From positions 1,084,989 to 1,148,988 of the forward strand of contig MTMF02000009.1 of NCBI GenBank assembly GCA_002011125.2: a DNA stretch of 64,000 bases, in the 5' to 3' direction. Source of the DNA: Candidatus Hydrothermarchaeum profundi (GTDB taxonomy: Archaea > Hydrothermarchaeota > Hydrothermarchaeia > Hydrothermarchaeales > Hydrothermarchaeaceae). Below are positions 24,301 to 39,300 of the stretch, one piece after another. Every line of letters begins with the position of its first letter. Position 1 is the first letter of the stretch. Made by a program: the position numbers and the translations under genes. Under the pieces are notes generated by a model that ran no database searches, was not told the DNA's origin, and saw only the letters and a list, made by a program, of their open reading frames with translations.

Positions 24301-27300
24301 CAGATATAGTTGAAGAGGGAAATGGCTGGTATAACTGCACTTGGAATTCCACAGGAGCAGAGAGCGGTAATTACAATATAACCATTATATCCTCAGCAAC
24401 TTACTACAATAATGGTAGTACCATTAAAGAAAATGCCTTCTTTATCCAAGCTGCACCGATACTTGAAAACGAAACAGTTGATCCCGAGACTAAATACTGG
24501 GGCAGCTACTTCACTTTTAATGTAACCCTAACAGATGATGATGACACCGTCACCGTAAGGCTCTGGCATAGAAGAAATGGTACTACTACGTGGTATAAGA
24601 TAAACGAAACAACCTGTGTTGACTGTGTTGGGGCAGTAATATCATTTACAAGATTATATTCTTCAACAGAGATCGACACATGGGAATGGAAGTTTAATGC
24701 TACTGATGGAGTTTCAGATGTTGAAACAACTACGAAGAATCTGACAGTTACTAAGCGGAATGTCACAATAACCCTCGTATATGGAGATGGCGGTGTAGTC
24801 TACCGTAATGGAACAGACTCGCTATCGCTCATACTTCAAGTAAAAGATGCAGTTGATGGCAGTGTTCTGCCAATTTCAGCTGGCGGTGGCGGATTCTATG
24901 TTACAACGGACTACAATAATTGGGGTACAAGGATAGATGCTCCAACTAATTCCTCTTATCTCACTACCCCGCCTGGAGAGTTTGACCCAGACTGCACTTA
25001 TCTGACAGGTAATCAAAAATGGAAAGGCGTTTATGATGGTACTAGTAAATATTATTCAAAGGAGACACAGAATTATACATTGAATATATATTCTTCTCTT
25101 TCCAATACAATTTTAGAGCCACTAAATAGCCAACCAGTTCAAAAAGGACAATCTCTCTTAATAAAGGGTTACGTGGAGGACGAGTGCGGGGGAGTTGAAG
25201 GAGCTAGTGTAACCTTCGATCCATACATAGGGTCTACCTCATATGCGGCTCTTTGCGCTTCTCCAGCTCCTGAAGAGGGAGGAGGCAATTATACTTGTAA
25301 TCTAGATACCTCTCTAATAGATGATGCAGATTTAGGATATTATAATATTACCATCACCTCATCAAAAGGAGCTCCATATAATTATACAACTGATGTAGAG
25401 ACAGAGGTCAACGCCTTCAAGCTAGGATTCAGACCTGAGCTTGTCAACTCTTCTGTATCCCCTTCTTCTGATGGCTGGGGTTCCAATTTCACTTTTTCTG
25501 TTAGATTTAGAGATAGAGAAGGAGACCAAGGAAATATTACACTTTGGATAGCATACAACGAATCAGGTCCATGGTATCCTATAGTTTCTAGAAGTGAAAC
25601 GAATTCTTTGTGGACTACGTTGACCGATATCGAAAGCTTCACTAAGGAAAACTTCACATCCGCATTAAATGGAGTAGTTTACTTCAAGTATAATGTTTCA
25701 GATTCCAATGGATTTACAAATGAGACTGGTGTTAAGAACTTCGCACTTGAAAGAGATAATGTGACGATTTCTTTCGTTGAAGGAAGTGGAAGCGTTAACA
25801 GACTGGGATCAAATACTATAACCTTAAAAGTTAGAGTAAACGACACAGATGCAGGTAATGTTCCAGTTGGGGCATCAGTAAAGGGCAGGATTTATACTGA
25901 TGTGGAGTACAACGATACTACAACAGATAATGATGGTTATCTATATTATATCCTAGATCCCAGCTGTGAGCCACTTTACTCTGCAGGACCGCATACCTGG
26001 GTAGGTGGAACATTTAACGATACTTATTATGATGATGAAAACTCCTCGCAATCCACCTTTAACGTAACAGGTCAGCTTTATAATAATCTATTAGAGCCCT
26101 TACTTGGAGCTAGCTTTAATGTTAATGACAATATTACCATCAGATTCTATGTTTCCACCGACTGCTCTGCTGAGGGGAACCAAACTATAGATAACGCTAC
26201 GATAGAATTAATCCATAATCAGTCAGGCTATACTTCAAGCTGTTCAGTGATTACTGAGGAAGCACCTGGGGTGTATAACTGCACTTGGGATACTTCAGGT
26301 AAACTTGAAGGAAATTGGAGCATAAGAATAAATTCCAGTAAGCAATACTTCAATAATGCGTCTACGCTGTGGGTAAATCATTTAATGCTTGATAACAATC
26401 CACCTAACGCGACATTAGCAAACCAGACGGTTGAAGTAGTACCTGCCCAAGGTCCATGGGGCATATCCTATGCCTATAGAGTAAATATAAGTGATCCTGA
26501 AGGAGATAATGTTTCCTGCATACTGTATGCAAACACGAACGGAACATGGGTTATGAGGGGCTCTGTAACCGTAGAGGGAGGAAGTGGTGTTTGTACTATC
26601 ATACTGCCTAACTCGACTTTCAATAAGGCTGACTACTACTATAACTATTCTGGTAATAATGTAAAATTCTACTTTGCTATAGATGATGGCCAATCCGGAG
26701 AGGCATTCAACACTACTATAGTATATTCACCATCTTTTGAGAAGGATGATGTGGTTGTAACATATGGAGGTCTTGGAAACGATACGTATCTTGTAAGAAA
26801 TAGTGATAATCAAATTTTGAGGCTCAGAATTAATGATACAGATGCAGGAATTCCAGCGAATAATGCGAATGGAACAATTTGGATTACTAATGTCTCGGGA
26901 ATATGGATACCAATAGGCTCTAACACTACGGATAATAATGGTTATTTATCAATTAACTTTACACCTGATTGTTCGTATTCAATAGGAAAACAAAATTGGA
27001 CAGGAGGGACTGATGGAGACCTCTACTATGTTAATAGAAATACCACAGATAATCTAGTCATTACTATTATGGGTGGACTATCAAGCAATGCTTGGTCTTT
27101 AAATGAATCACATTCGCTGGATAGTAATTTCACGAGAGGGGAGGAGAATATAACGATTAGGGCCAATATCACAGATGAGTGCAGTGCATTAGTTTCAAGT
27201 GCAAATGTGGAGTTCACACTTTCTCAGGGCAGCCAAAATTACACTTGTAATGTTGTAGAGGAAGCTTCCCAAGTGGGATACTATAATTGTACGATAAGCA

Positions 27301-30300
27301 CGAATGATACATGGTCAGCGGGGTGGTATAATCTTACCGTCACCTCATCGAAGTCAAATTATCAGATGGATAGTAATCTAATAGAAAACTTCCTTTTCAT
27401 AGAGACAAAACCAAAGCTGACAGAACCTAATGTAACAACCTCTAACGGGAGCAACGTTGGCGGTTATTCAGAAATATTCAACTTCACAGTAAAACTCACA
27501 GATGAAGATTTAGATGAGGTTACAGTATACTTCTGGTATAAAAAAGTTGGAGATAATTGGACTCTACTTGGAACTGAACAGGCATCGGGTATAGGGGTAG
27601 TTGTATATAAAACCTTAACTCAGAAACCCCTTGGAAATTATCTTGCTAAGTTTAATGCTACTGATCCACGGGGATATATCAATGAGACAGAAACTGTAAA
27701 CTTTACTATTGAGGGGGATGATGTAAACTTCATTGCTCTTGAAGGAAATGGTTCTTCAGTTGTTAGGACTAGCGGGAGTGTAAATCTCACAGTGAGGGTT
27801 ACAGATCTAGATACTGATCCAGAAAGCGTGGTTGACGCATTCACTCAGGGCAAAATATGGGTTACCACCGATGCAGAATTAAATATTTGGGACTCCGGTA
27901 TTTCAGCGCAGACTTACCCGGACTCTGATGGAGTACTGAGGACTCTCTCCGATGAGCAAATAACATTTTCACCTGACTGTAATTATAAAGTAGGAATCCA
28001 AAAGTGGAAGGCAGGATTAACGGATACCGGTGACAAGTACAAAGAGCAGAATTCAAGTGAATGGTTAGTAACTATAACATCTTCTCTCAACGCCAACATA
28101 ACTTATCCAATTAATAAGACGTTCCTAAGAGGAGACTCAATACTAGTTAACGGTACTGTGGGAGACGAGTGCACAACAAGTGTTGAGGGAGCTAATGTAA
28201 CCTTTAATCTAACACACATGAGTACTGGAGATAACCTAACATGTCAGGCACAAGACGATGGCGAGGGTAACTATTCATGTACAATTTCGACCACAGGGTT
28301 AAGCGATATATGGCTTGGTTATTACAGCATCACAATGATAGTGGAGAAACCTCACTACACGTCGGCCTATGATTTTGAAAATCGATCACTATTTTTGGCA
28401 TCCGCTCCGGTAATAGATTCTGCAACCCTTACTTTACCGAAAGGAAAAGTATCAGAAGCAAAATGGGGAGATGGAATATATCAATGGGATATAAACATCA
28501 TAGACAACGACCAAGACAATGTTACTGTAGAATTGTGGAAAAAAATAGGGTCTGGCAATTGGGTTAAAATAAACTCCACGGTTTCAGTATATCCAGCTAG
28601 AACGATTTCCTTTAAGCATTACCTAAATTGCAGTGATATCGGCACCAACTATTGGAAAGTGAATGTAACTGATATTTGGGGATATACTGCTACCACAGAT
28701 GGTACTGATAACTTCGGAGTTGACAAAGATGATACCACGGCAGTTCAAGTAACTCCTGACGGAGTAGAAGTTAATAGATCTGATACAGAGCCTGGTAATA
28801 CTTTGATAATTACTTATCGCATTTGGGATTCATCTAAAGGTGACTACGCTGAGGGAGCAAATGGATTCTTTAATATAACTTATGACGGGGTAAATCAGAC
28901 TCCCAACCGGTATAATACTAGCGACTCAAACGGTTATGTCCGATTTTACTTTAATCCTGAAAATAACTTCTCAGTAGGTCCTCAAACGTGGAGAGGAGGC
29001 GTAATAAATGATGGTTGCTATTATGACTCGAATGTATTAGAGAGAACCCTTTACATAAACGGTACTTTAACCCTAAACTTAACTCAACCGGCAAATGGCT
29101 CTGTCTTCGCAGTTAATGATAATATTACTATAAGATTAAATATCTCTTCGGACGGTAGTGAAGTTCCTTCCGATGCCGTAGTTACTATTCAGTTGATAGA
29201 CAAGAACAATAACGTAGAATCATGTACGCCTGTGTTAAATGAGGGAGGTGAAAACGCAAGCTGGTTTAACTGTACATGGGATACGACTGCTCATGTTGGT
29301 GGAGCATGGGATATACTGGTAAATGCTTCTAAATCTTATTTCAATTTTAATTCAACGTTATTTATTGACTGGTTTAATTTGACTAATACTCCGCCCAGCA
29401 CGGCTAATATAAATGTAACTCCGAGTATAGGAGGCTGGGGGAGGAACTTTACTTTCACAATTGACGTAGATGATACCCAGAACGACGATGTAACATGTAC
29501 GCTTTATACAAACACTACCGGAGTGTGGATTGAGAGGGGAAATGACACGGTGTATGGTGGGCATGGAACCTGTACAGTTACCGTTTCTCCTTTCTTGGGT
29601 AATGGTTTTAATTATTCTGATGTAGGAAATGATAACTATTTCAAGTTCAGAGTGGATGATAAAACGGAAGGTAATGTATTTGAAGTAAATTCTTCTGGAC
29701 CAATAATAGAAAAAGATACTATACAGCTAATTTATATACAGGGCGATAATTCCGAAGTAAACCGCTCTAACTCACAGACAACAACATTTGTATTATTCGT
29801 AAATGACACTGATAAAGGCATTGGAGTGCAAGACCCGAACGTTTCTGTAAAATTTAATGTTACAACAGACGGGAGTAGTTATAATTTTGACGGTGAGAAC
29901 TATACTAATTCCTCTGGCTATGTGATTTACTACTTTGACCCTGGTGATATTTACAATATAGGGATACAAAACTGGACTGCATATGTTGTCAATGATTTAG
30001 CTTATAAGAACGCAGTTTTGGGGGTATATACTACTACCATTCTCGGGGATCTTAATTACCAGATTGAGGAGCCGCAAGGATCTAGGATATTGAGAGGTAA
30101 CAATGTCACAATAAGGCTAAATATAACAGATGACCGTAGTACACCGCAGTTAGTTCCTAATGCTGCAGTAAAGATAATTTTGACTTCAAACTTGACCGGG
30201 CAGAGCTTTGTTTGTAATGTTAATAATGAAACCGGAGCAAATGCTGGGTACTATAACTGTACATTTGAGACAAATAGTACGGTTCCAGCAGGAGCTTATA

Positions 30301-33300
30301 ATATCACGGTTGAGGCCTCTAAGAGTTATTATAATAATATTAGTGAAGATGTTCCTTACATCGCAGGCGTAAGTTCATTTTTCCTTGAAACTAAACCGCA
30401 TATCGAAAACCCGGTATTGATCACCACTACAGCAAATGGTTCATTAGGAGACGGAGGTTGGGGAGAGGATTACAACTTCAGCGTTTATGTATATGACTAT
30501 GATATGGATACTTTAACGGTAAAACTATGGATTAACCTCAGCACTGGATGGACACAAAAAGGTACAACATTAGTTGATGGTAATGGAACGGTTTCATTCA
30601 TTTTCAACGACGTTGACACTATAAACAAGGATGAAGTAGGTGATAGAAGCTTTTACTTCTGGGTCAGTGACTCGATATATAACAATCAAACTGATTACCA
30701 GAACTTTACAGTAGGAAAGGACGATGTATCATTTACCTTGATATCTGGAAACTCCACTTTCAACAGGTCAACTCCTGGAGATTACTTCTTGAATGTGAGC
30801 ATTTATGACTCTGACTTAGGAGTTAAAATGGAAAGTGGCATAACTACTAATTTTTGGTACACCAAAGATGGAAGTACATTTGTTAGAAGCCCCAATGAGT
30901 TTACCGACTCTAATGGTGAAGCAAAAACAAAAATTACTATAAGTTGCGGCGGAGGATTCTCCGTTGGTCCACAATACTGGTTTAATGAGTTTTCAGGAGG
31001 AGCTTATTATAAGCACGTTAACTCCACGATTTATACCTATACTGTTGTGACAGAGCCTTTGACAGCCGTTATAGAGACACCTAACAATGAGGAGCCGCAT
31101 CTTAGAGGAGCTTCTGATCCTATAAACATAAGTGTAAAAGTCACTGATGATTGTGGAGGGGTTGAGAATGCTTCACTAGTAATTAATATCCTCGGACCCA
31201 GTATTAAAGAATGCACGAATATAGTTAATATAAGTGGAGGGTATTATAATTGCACTGTATCTGATACTAGTACATATTCTTATGGAATTTATAATGTTAC
31301 ATCAAATGTCACTAAAGCATTTTATAACGGAACATATGTTATAAGTGAGAGTGCTTTTGCTATAGCTTCTGCTCCAGGTTTGCCTACTATCTGGGCGGAT
31401 ACTCCTCAAACACCTTACTACACCGATAATAGTTGGGGAGAAACATGGAGATTCTACGCTAGAGTGGAAGATGCCGATGGCGGTGATGTGAACGTTACTC
31501 TATGGAGCAATAAATCTGGTGCGTGGGAGCTAGTGAACTCTACTATGTGTTATTCCTGCTATGGTGGCGATATCTACTTCTATGAAAATAATCTCTTTAC
31601 AGGCGACGATATAGGAAAACAATACTTCAAATTCAATGTAACAGATCAATATAATTATACTACGGAGTCTCTAGATAATGTAACCGTAAATCCGGATGAT
31701 TTAGAAATTAACATAATCTCTGGCTTTTCTGAAACTGTAAATAGAGAAGGGAATGATACTGCACTCTTTGTAATCAGAATTAAGGATAAAGATAGAACTA
31801 AGGCATTAGGCATCGATGTTTATCTAGGAGAAGGGAGGAGTGGAATGTTCTGGGTGACAACGTCTGGAATAGAAAACGGGCCGGTTGATTCAGGAACATC
31901 GAATACTACTGAGTCTAATGGTTATTTGCGGTTAAACTTTGATCCAGATTCAAATATCCATGGAGTAGGGCTACAATACTGGGATGGAGGTATAATTGGA
32001 GATCCATGGTATACAAGTAGAAACTTATCACAAGATAAGGGCCAGAAATATGAGGTTACCATAATCGGGCAACTTAAAAATAACATAACTAATCCTACTT
32101 ATGGTACTAATATTACTGTTGGAAGTTTAGTTGATATTAATGTGAGTATTTTCACGGATAATTCCACTCAGGATTATCAAGAGAATACTAGTGTTGTGAT
32201 AAAAGTAAAATCATCAACTGGAAGCTGGATTAATTGTGAACCAGTAATTAGCGAAGGTGATGGGAAATACACTTGCACGTGGGATACAACCGGATTAGAA
32301 GGTGGCAATTGGAGTATCCTGGTTAATTCATCTAAACAATATTATAATGATAATGCTACGATATTCTGGAATTGGACGTATCTCAAGAACACTCCTCCAA
32401 ATGCAACAGGTCTGAAGGTTAGTCCGAGTACAGGTGGCTGGGGCGAGAATTTCACGTTTTCAGTGAATGTTACTGACGCTCAAAATGATACAGTAACCTG
32501 TACACTCTATACCTCTAATGATAATGGAGCTACATGGATTTTACGAGGTAATGACACCGTTATAGACACGTATCCCGGGCCAGCTATATGCTCAGTGCAA
32601 GTCTCACCATATTTTGGAAATGGATTTAACAGCTCGGATATAGGGAAGAATCATACCTACAAGTTTGAGATAAAGGATACAACTATTGGGAACGAGTTTA
32701 ATGTATCACCAGTTTCAGGTCCTCAGATAGAGCCAGACGATGTTACGATAGTCTACGTATGGAATAGTAGCGACATAGTGAATAGAGATACAGGAAATAT
32801 CGACTTTATTTTGAAGGTTTATGACAATGACCTTAAAAACTATGCTGAAGGAGCTAATATCACTATTTGGATAACTACAGATGGAAGTAATTATAGTGGT
32901 AACTCAAGTTTAACTAACAGTTCTGGAGATATACTTATCAGTTTTGATCCAAGCTGTGATTATACCGCAGGAGTACAATACTGGTTTGGCAATATAACGG
33001 ATTGGAGATTTAAATCTGCTAATACTTCTATTTATCTCTTAACTATAATCGGGAGCCTTGATAATCCATTTACACAACTTACTACACCTAATGTTGGATC
33101 AGAATTTTTGAGAGGAGAAAATATATCCTTCTCCGGTAGCGTTTATGATGACTGCTCTAATATTGTTAATGACGCAAATGTATCCTTCATATCTACTCAC
33201 ACTTCTTCTGGCAATGAATATCTATGCCAAGCCACCTACAACAATACGGACCAAGTATACAAGTGTACAAGAAATACTTCGGGAATGGAAGCTAGGTATT

Positions 33301-36300
33301 ATAATGTCACAATGAACATATCTAAGGCATACTACGATGACTACGCTATAACTTATGAAAACAGGTTTTACATAATAACTGAACCCGAATTTTCAGGTAT
33401 CTCTGTGAATCCAACCCAAGGAGGTTGGGGCGAAGTATTCTCCTTTACAGTTAATATAACTGATGACGACCTTGATAATGTAACATTATGGTTATATGCC
33501 CGGAGATACGGTACAGCTGAATGGAATAATCTAAACTCCACAAGCATTGTTGGAGCATTGAACGAGACAGTAACTTTGACAGCGAGTCGCTTTGATTCAG
33601 TTACATATAATGCGTGGCAAGGACCTGATAATGAAACTTGGGAGTTTGTATTTAGAGCAAGGGATAATAGCTCTAGGAACAATGATCTTTACAGTTCTAC
33701 AGTAAACTTCACAATAGAACAGGATGATGTAAGGTTTGAGATAGTCTCAGGCGACGGAGAATCGATATGGAGAAATGGTACGGATACTGAAAGACTTGTG
33801 GTAAGAGCAATAGATGCTGACACTAATCAACCATTACCGGCGAGTATGAGCATAAATTTCAGTATAACAGTAAATGGAACTGACTTTGAAACTTCATTCA
33901 AAAACATAACCAACAGCTCGGGATATGCGGTATACGAGTTTAGTCCAACCTGCAGTTATACAACAGGAATACAATATTGGAAAGTAACCTCAGATAATAA
34001 CCAGTATTACAAAAATAGTGAATCGGACAATTATACAATCATACTTTATGGAAATCTATCTTCTACAATAGAACTTCCAGATATATCTGTTCCAGGATAT
34101 AAGGCATATGCTTATCTTAGAGGTACTGATGTACCGATCTCAGGTTTATTAGAGGATGACTGTGGGAATCCTGTTGAAAATGCAACTGTAACATACACCA
34201 TAGAAAAAGGAAATCCCGTAAAAATTGCTCCAGGCGCTTCTGTCGGACTAGGTTACTATAACTATACATGGACAGAGTCAGGAGGCAAACCCTATGGCTA
34301 CTACAATATTACTATGAGTTCTAGCAAAGACTATTACGCTAGCAATACCACAAAGAAAGAAAACGCCTTCTATTTGGCGGATGATCCGTATCTCGGAACC
34401 CCTGCGCTTACAGTAGAGGATGATTATGGATGGGGTGAGGACTTCACATTTTCAGTACCTCTTGAGGATTGGGATGGCGACATTGTTAATGTAACTCTAC
34501 TAAAGAAAAAAGAAGGAGAAAATTGGACGGTAATTGATTCTAAGAATGCTACTACTTCTACGGTGCAATTCATCGAGAGCTTTACTCCAGACGACATGGG
34601 ACTAAACTATTACAAGATAAATGCCACCGATCCATGGGGCTTTTCTACAGAAAGCACCATTAAGAATTTCACGATAATCGAAGATGATATAGCGGTGTAC
34701 ATAAATGAGGGCGGAGGCAAAGACGTAAATAGAAAGACAGGTTCACAGCTCCTAGAGGGCTGGTTTAAGGATATAGATACGGGGCAAGGGGTTCCAGATG
34801 GAGTTGAAGGTAAAATTTGGGTAACCCTTGATGGATCAACTTATACTTTAGAATTTACTTGTAATACAACAACAAAGAATTCTATACCTGGTTACTGTGG
34901 AGTTTACTATACTCCGCCATGCAGCTCTGAGGTGGGTACGCAGTATTGGAAAGTAGGTGTAACTGACAGCAGATACAAATCTGTTAATGCTAGTGATAGC
35001 ATCACAGTGAAAGGACAATTAAACACAACGGTAGTAAGCCCAGATGACGGAATAATCCTAAATCGTGGAACTACAGAAGTCTTACTTAATGCGACAGTAT
35101 GGGATGAATGTGGAAATGAAAAAACTTATGAACAAAATCTTGAGGTAAGATGGTATAATAGTACATCAACAGTAAGTTCTAATTTACTGGTAACAGGCAA
35201 TAATGTGACTTGGCAGGTTCCCGATAATTATGAGTTAGGCCCAGAGACTATATACGCAGATGCAGGTAATCTACCGAACTATAATAACGCCAATACAAAC
35301 TGTGAAGCGTATTGCGGTAATGTATCGGTTGATATTTATGGCTGGAGTCAATTATACTCTATTGCCCCTGTTAATGGTACTATACTACAAGCATGGGAAG
35401 GCAGAGAAGATATCCGGTGTGTTGTGAAAGATCCTGATTTAGAGTGGCCAGGTTGGATCGTAGGTTACCCCGTAGAGTTCTTTAAAGATGGAATTTCCGT
35501 ATGGAATGATACAACAGATGATAATGGGGAAGCTATTTGGGGAAGACTAATCGCATCTGAAGGCTGGTACTTGGCGGAGGAGAGCTATGGTTGGCATAAT
35601 ATAACGTGCAGAATAAAAGACAACGCATCTAAATTTTATAATGTTTCAGTATCTGAGATAAGCTCATTAATATTTGTGAATAGAACCTTAGTTCTTGATG
35701 ATTTTTCTGCAAATCCTGCAACAATATATAGAAACGATTCATTTTCGCCTAATGAAAGCGTGATTTCAGTTACTTTAATTGATTCTGATGCAACTATTGG
35801 TGGAGAAGAGAATGCGACTGTATTCTTCTATAATCACACTATGGACTATATTGGCGAGTGCAAAACTGATAGTAGTGGGACTTGCTCAATCATATTTAAT
35901 CCCTCAGATACGATAGCTCCAGGTATATATGATATATATATGAATGCTACTTCTTCTGATCCTAAGGTTGCTAATTTAAGCATCAGTAAGATTTCTTTAA
36001 CTGTGCTCGGCAAGTTAAATGTTAATATAACATCGCCAGAGCCTAGAACATACACTAAATATAGCAGCATACCTCTAACTGCAATAATTACTTCAGAAAA
36101 TGGAGATCAAATAACAGATGCTTATGTCGCCTGGTATAACTCAAGTGGGGATATAATTGCAGTAGGTAATGGAAGTGAGACGTGGAGTACCGGGAGTTTA
36201 GCGGTTCAAAAAACAGGGGAGCAGGTTATAACAGCAAATGCAAGCAAGGACTATTACGATAGCAATTCTGGGGTTGTGACTATAGTGATTGGCGGAGAGG

Positions 36301-39300
36301 CTAAGGTTGAGTATCTTGCTCCGAAATCAGATACAAATTATCCAGATCCTATTAGCATATCATGTCTAGTAAAAGACGTCACCTATGATACTGGAATTGA
36401 AAACTATACCGTTGACTTTTGGAAATCTTATTCTGGAGAAGAGTACACTTATCTGAGTACAGAGAAGACTAATTCTTCGGGCATAGCGAACTATACCTGG
36501 GTGCCTCCTAAAAAGGGCACAGTCACTTTCAGATGTAATATAACAAGTGAGAGCAACTATACAGTGAATTCCACTAGGGGAGATAATGTATCCTCCTTTA
36601 CTATCACAATTAGGGATATAAAGCCGCCTACAATTTCTAGTGTAGTCATTTATCCCAATCAGAGCTTCGAGGCCTATACGACTGTCAATATTTCAGCAAA
36701 TATCACCGACGATTCAGGTATTGAAAACGCATGGGTACGAATTATTACGCCGAATGAGTCTGTTGTCATAATAGATATGCAAAATGTTTCTTCGATTTAT
36801 TCAGCTCAATATGACCCTCCAGTTGATGGCAGATATAAAGTTGAAATACACGCTGTAGACTTACCGCCTGACAGCAACGAGAATATGGTTTACAGCTATA
36901 TCTACGTATGGGGTAAAGCAAATGCTACGTTAAATAATACACCAATAAGTGTAAATCTATGGAATGTATTCTACAATAAAGGAGAAACATTTGAACTTTC
37001 ATTGAATTTCACAAATTATGGTAATGGCACAGCTTATGCCGTGAATATCACCTATAATGACACAGATCCTGAAGTCGATTTAGAATTCATTCCAGATTCT
37101 TGGGAGTGTGGAAATGTAAACAAGAGCGAAAGCTGTGCTATTAATGTAAATGTTACAATACCCTCTGCGACTACCCAGAGAACTATCATAGTACAAGCAA
37201 ATGCTACTTGGAGGAATCCAGACAGAACCATTAATATCTCGACCGTGACAACTGCAGCGGTTGTTAAAGATAATAGAGTAATAGAATTTGCTGTAATACC
37301 TGATATGCCCTTTATAACTCCCCACGGGACAATTAGCTCAACAAGTATTGTGCTCCTCTCGTCGGGCAATGCTAATGTAGGTAAAACCAATGTCAGTGCT
37401 AGAGACGGAGATGAAATTAATAAACTACATGATTACTGTCCAGATTGTAAAGTTAGAATTGAAAATGAGAAAATCTATTATATCAGCAGCCTGCCATGGG
37501 GGACAAACAAAACAATGCTCCTCACAGTTGAAGTTCCCACCTATCAGCCTCCTGGAACTTATATTACTCACGTCTGGGCAGAACCTGAAAACGCGGCTAG
37601 TATACAGTTCCCATTAACGATAGAGATTCCGGGAAATGCCTCTTGGCAAGTTTCACCCAATGATCTCGGTAATACTACCTCCTTCGTTCCTCTTCCAGGG
37701 CAGTATACCGAGGGTAAGATAGGAGACATAGTTATTACCAATATCGGAAATGTCAGAATCGATTACTCAGCTTCTACTCCAAGCATATCTGATATGAACG
37801 GTACTACGATACAGGCCATATTCACAGATACTGGTACCTCTGAGAACTATGCATATCCCGGAAATTCTATAGTACTGGAAGTAAACTACTCTATCCCATA
37901 TACTGCTGAAATGGGCACATACTGCGATAATATAAGAATAGATGTAACTAACGCTGAGTCAGTACCGCCAGAAGAAGCTGAACCCACATGGATATATATC
38001 CCCTTCTGCTTGGAGGTTACGGAGCCCAAGACTTACTGGAATCACACTCCAGAAGTAATTTCAGCGGAAGTTCTCCATGGTACAAGCGGTTATTTAGCTA
38101 ACGTAACCATAGTCAATACTGGTAATACGCCAGCGATTATCCATGTTTCTACTAATGGCTCAATATCCACTAATATCACTAATATTAGCTTAGAGGTGGG
38201 GGAATCTATATCGGTGCCTCTAAACTACTCAGTAAATTATACTACTCAGCGGATATACGATATCTCCTACCTCATAACGGATAATGAAACAGTTAATATT
38301 ACACGGTATACGATAGTAAATCTAACAGTCCACCCATATTCATTTGAGATTACTTATCCTACAGAAGCGGATAGAGCCGTAAATAAAGTAGCAGGAGAAA
38401 TATTAACAATACTCGTGAACGCTACATATGGAATGCCTATATCTTCAGGAATGAAGTTTACTGTTGAAATATCAAATGAGACGGAAACTATAATTTTCAA
38501 TGATTCCGAAGTCAATTCCAGTTATGATCCAGATACAGGGTTATGGGCCATTAATGTAACAATTCCAGAACTTGGAGATCCAAGTGCACCTGAGAGAGTG
38601 GCGAGCATAAATGTTTCAGCCAACTATACGGATATTGGATTTGTCCTATCAGATTACGAGCAAAACGCGTTAGTTTATAAAGACACAGTTAAGCCTATTT
38701 TATTCGTTTCGGTTACCCCTTGGTTTGGCTTAATAAATGACACAATAAACCTCTCTGTAATGGCTACAGATGCCGGAGGCATTAATAAGATCTCTGGAAA
38801 TGTGACTATTGAAAATGAAACCTATGATCTAAATTTGACATATACCGGTAATTATGAAAACACATATACATACGAAGGGAACTTCAATAATACCCGCCGA
38901 TCCGGCATATATCATGTGAGCATAGTAGCGTGGGATACTTCAAATAACTCGGAAATAATTGAAACAGATTTCGGTATATATTCCCCAATAAGTATAGGAG
39001 GGGTGGTAGAGGGGGCTAATGACACTATTGTAAATGCTAATTTCACTCTCTATGAAGCAGGTTATTACGGAGATTCTAGCAGAATATTATATAATATTAG
39101 TTCAAATGAGTCAGGTTATAACGAGACGATTGCAAACACGACGTATGATGTTGGCATAAGGGTTTATAAGCATGAAGTAATTTTCAAGGGAATAACTGCA
39201 GATATACTTTCAAGAGCGATTAAGGTTGACCGTATCTCCGAGAATATCTCGATTTCTAATCCACCTGCAATAGGGTATGCTGGCCTGGCGATTGAGGCTG

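Noticed and set aside
12440-35340. Regular ~1-kb periodicity that might suggest a repeat array at DNA level, such as CRISPR or satellite DNA
   Set aside because: The periodicity is in the protein sequence. Nucleotide identity between units is mostly low, unit length is far above CRISPR repeats, and no spacers exist.
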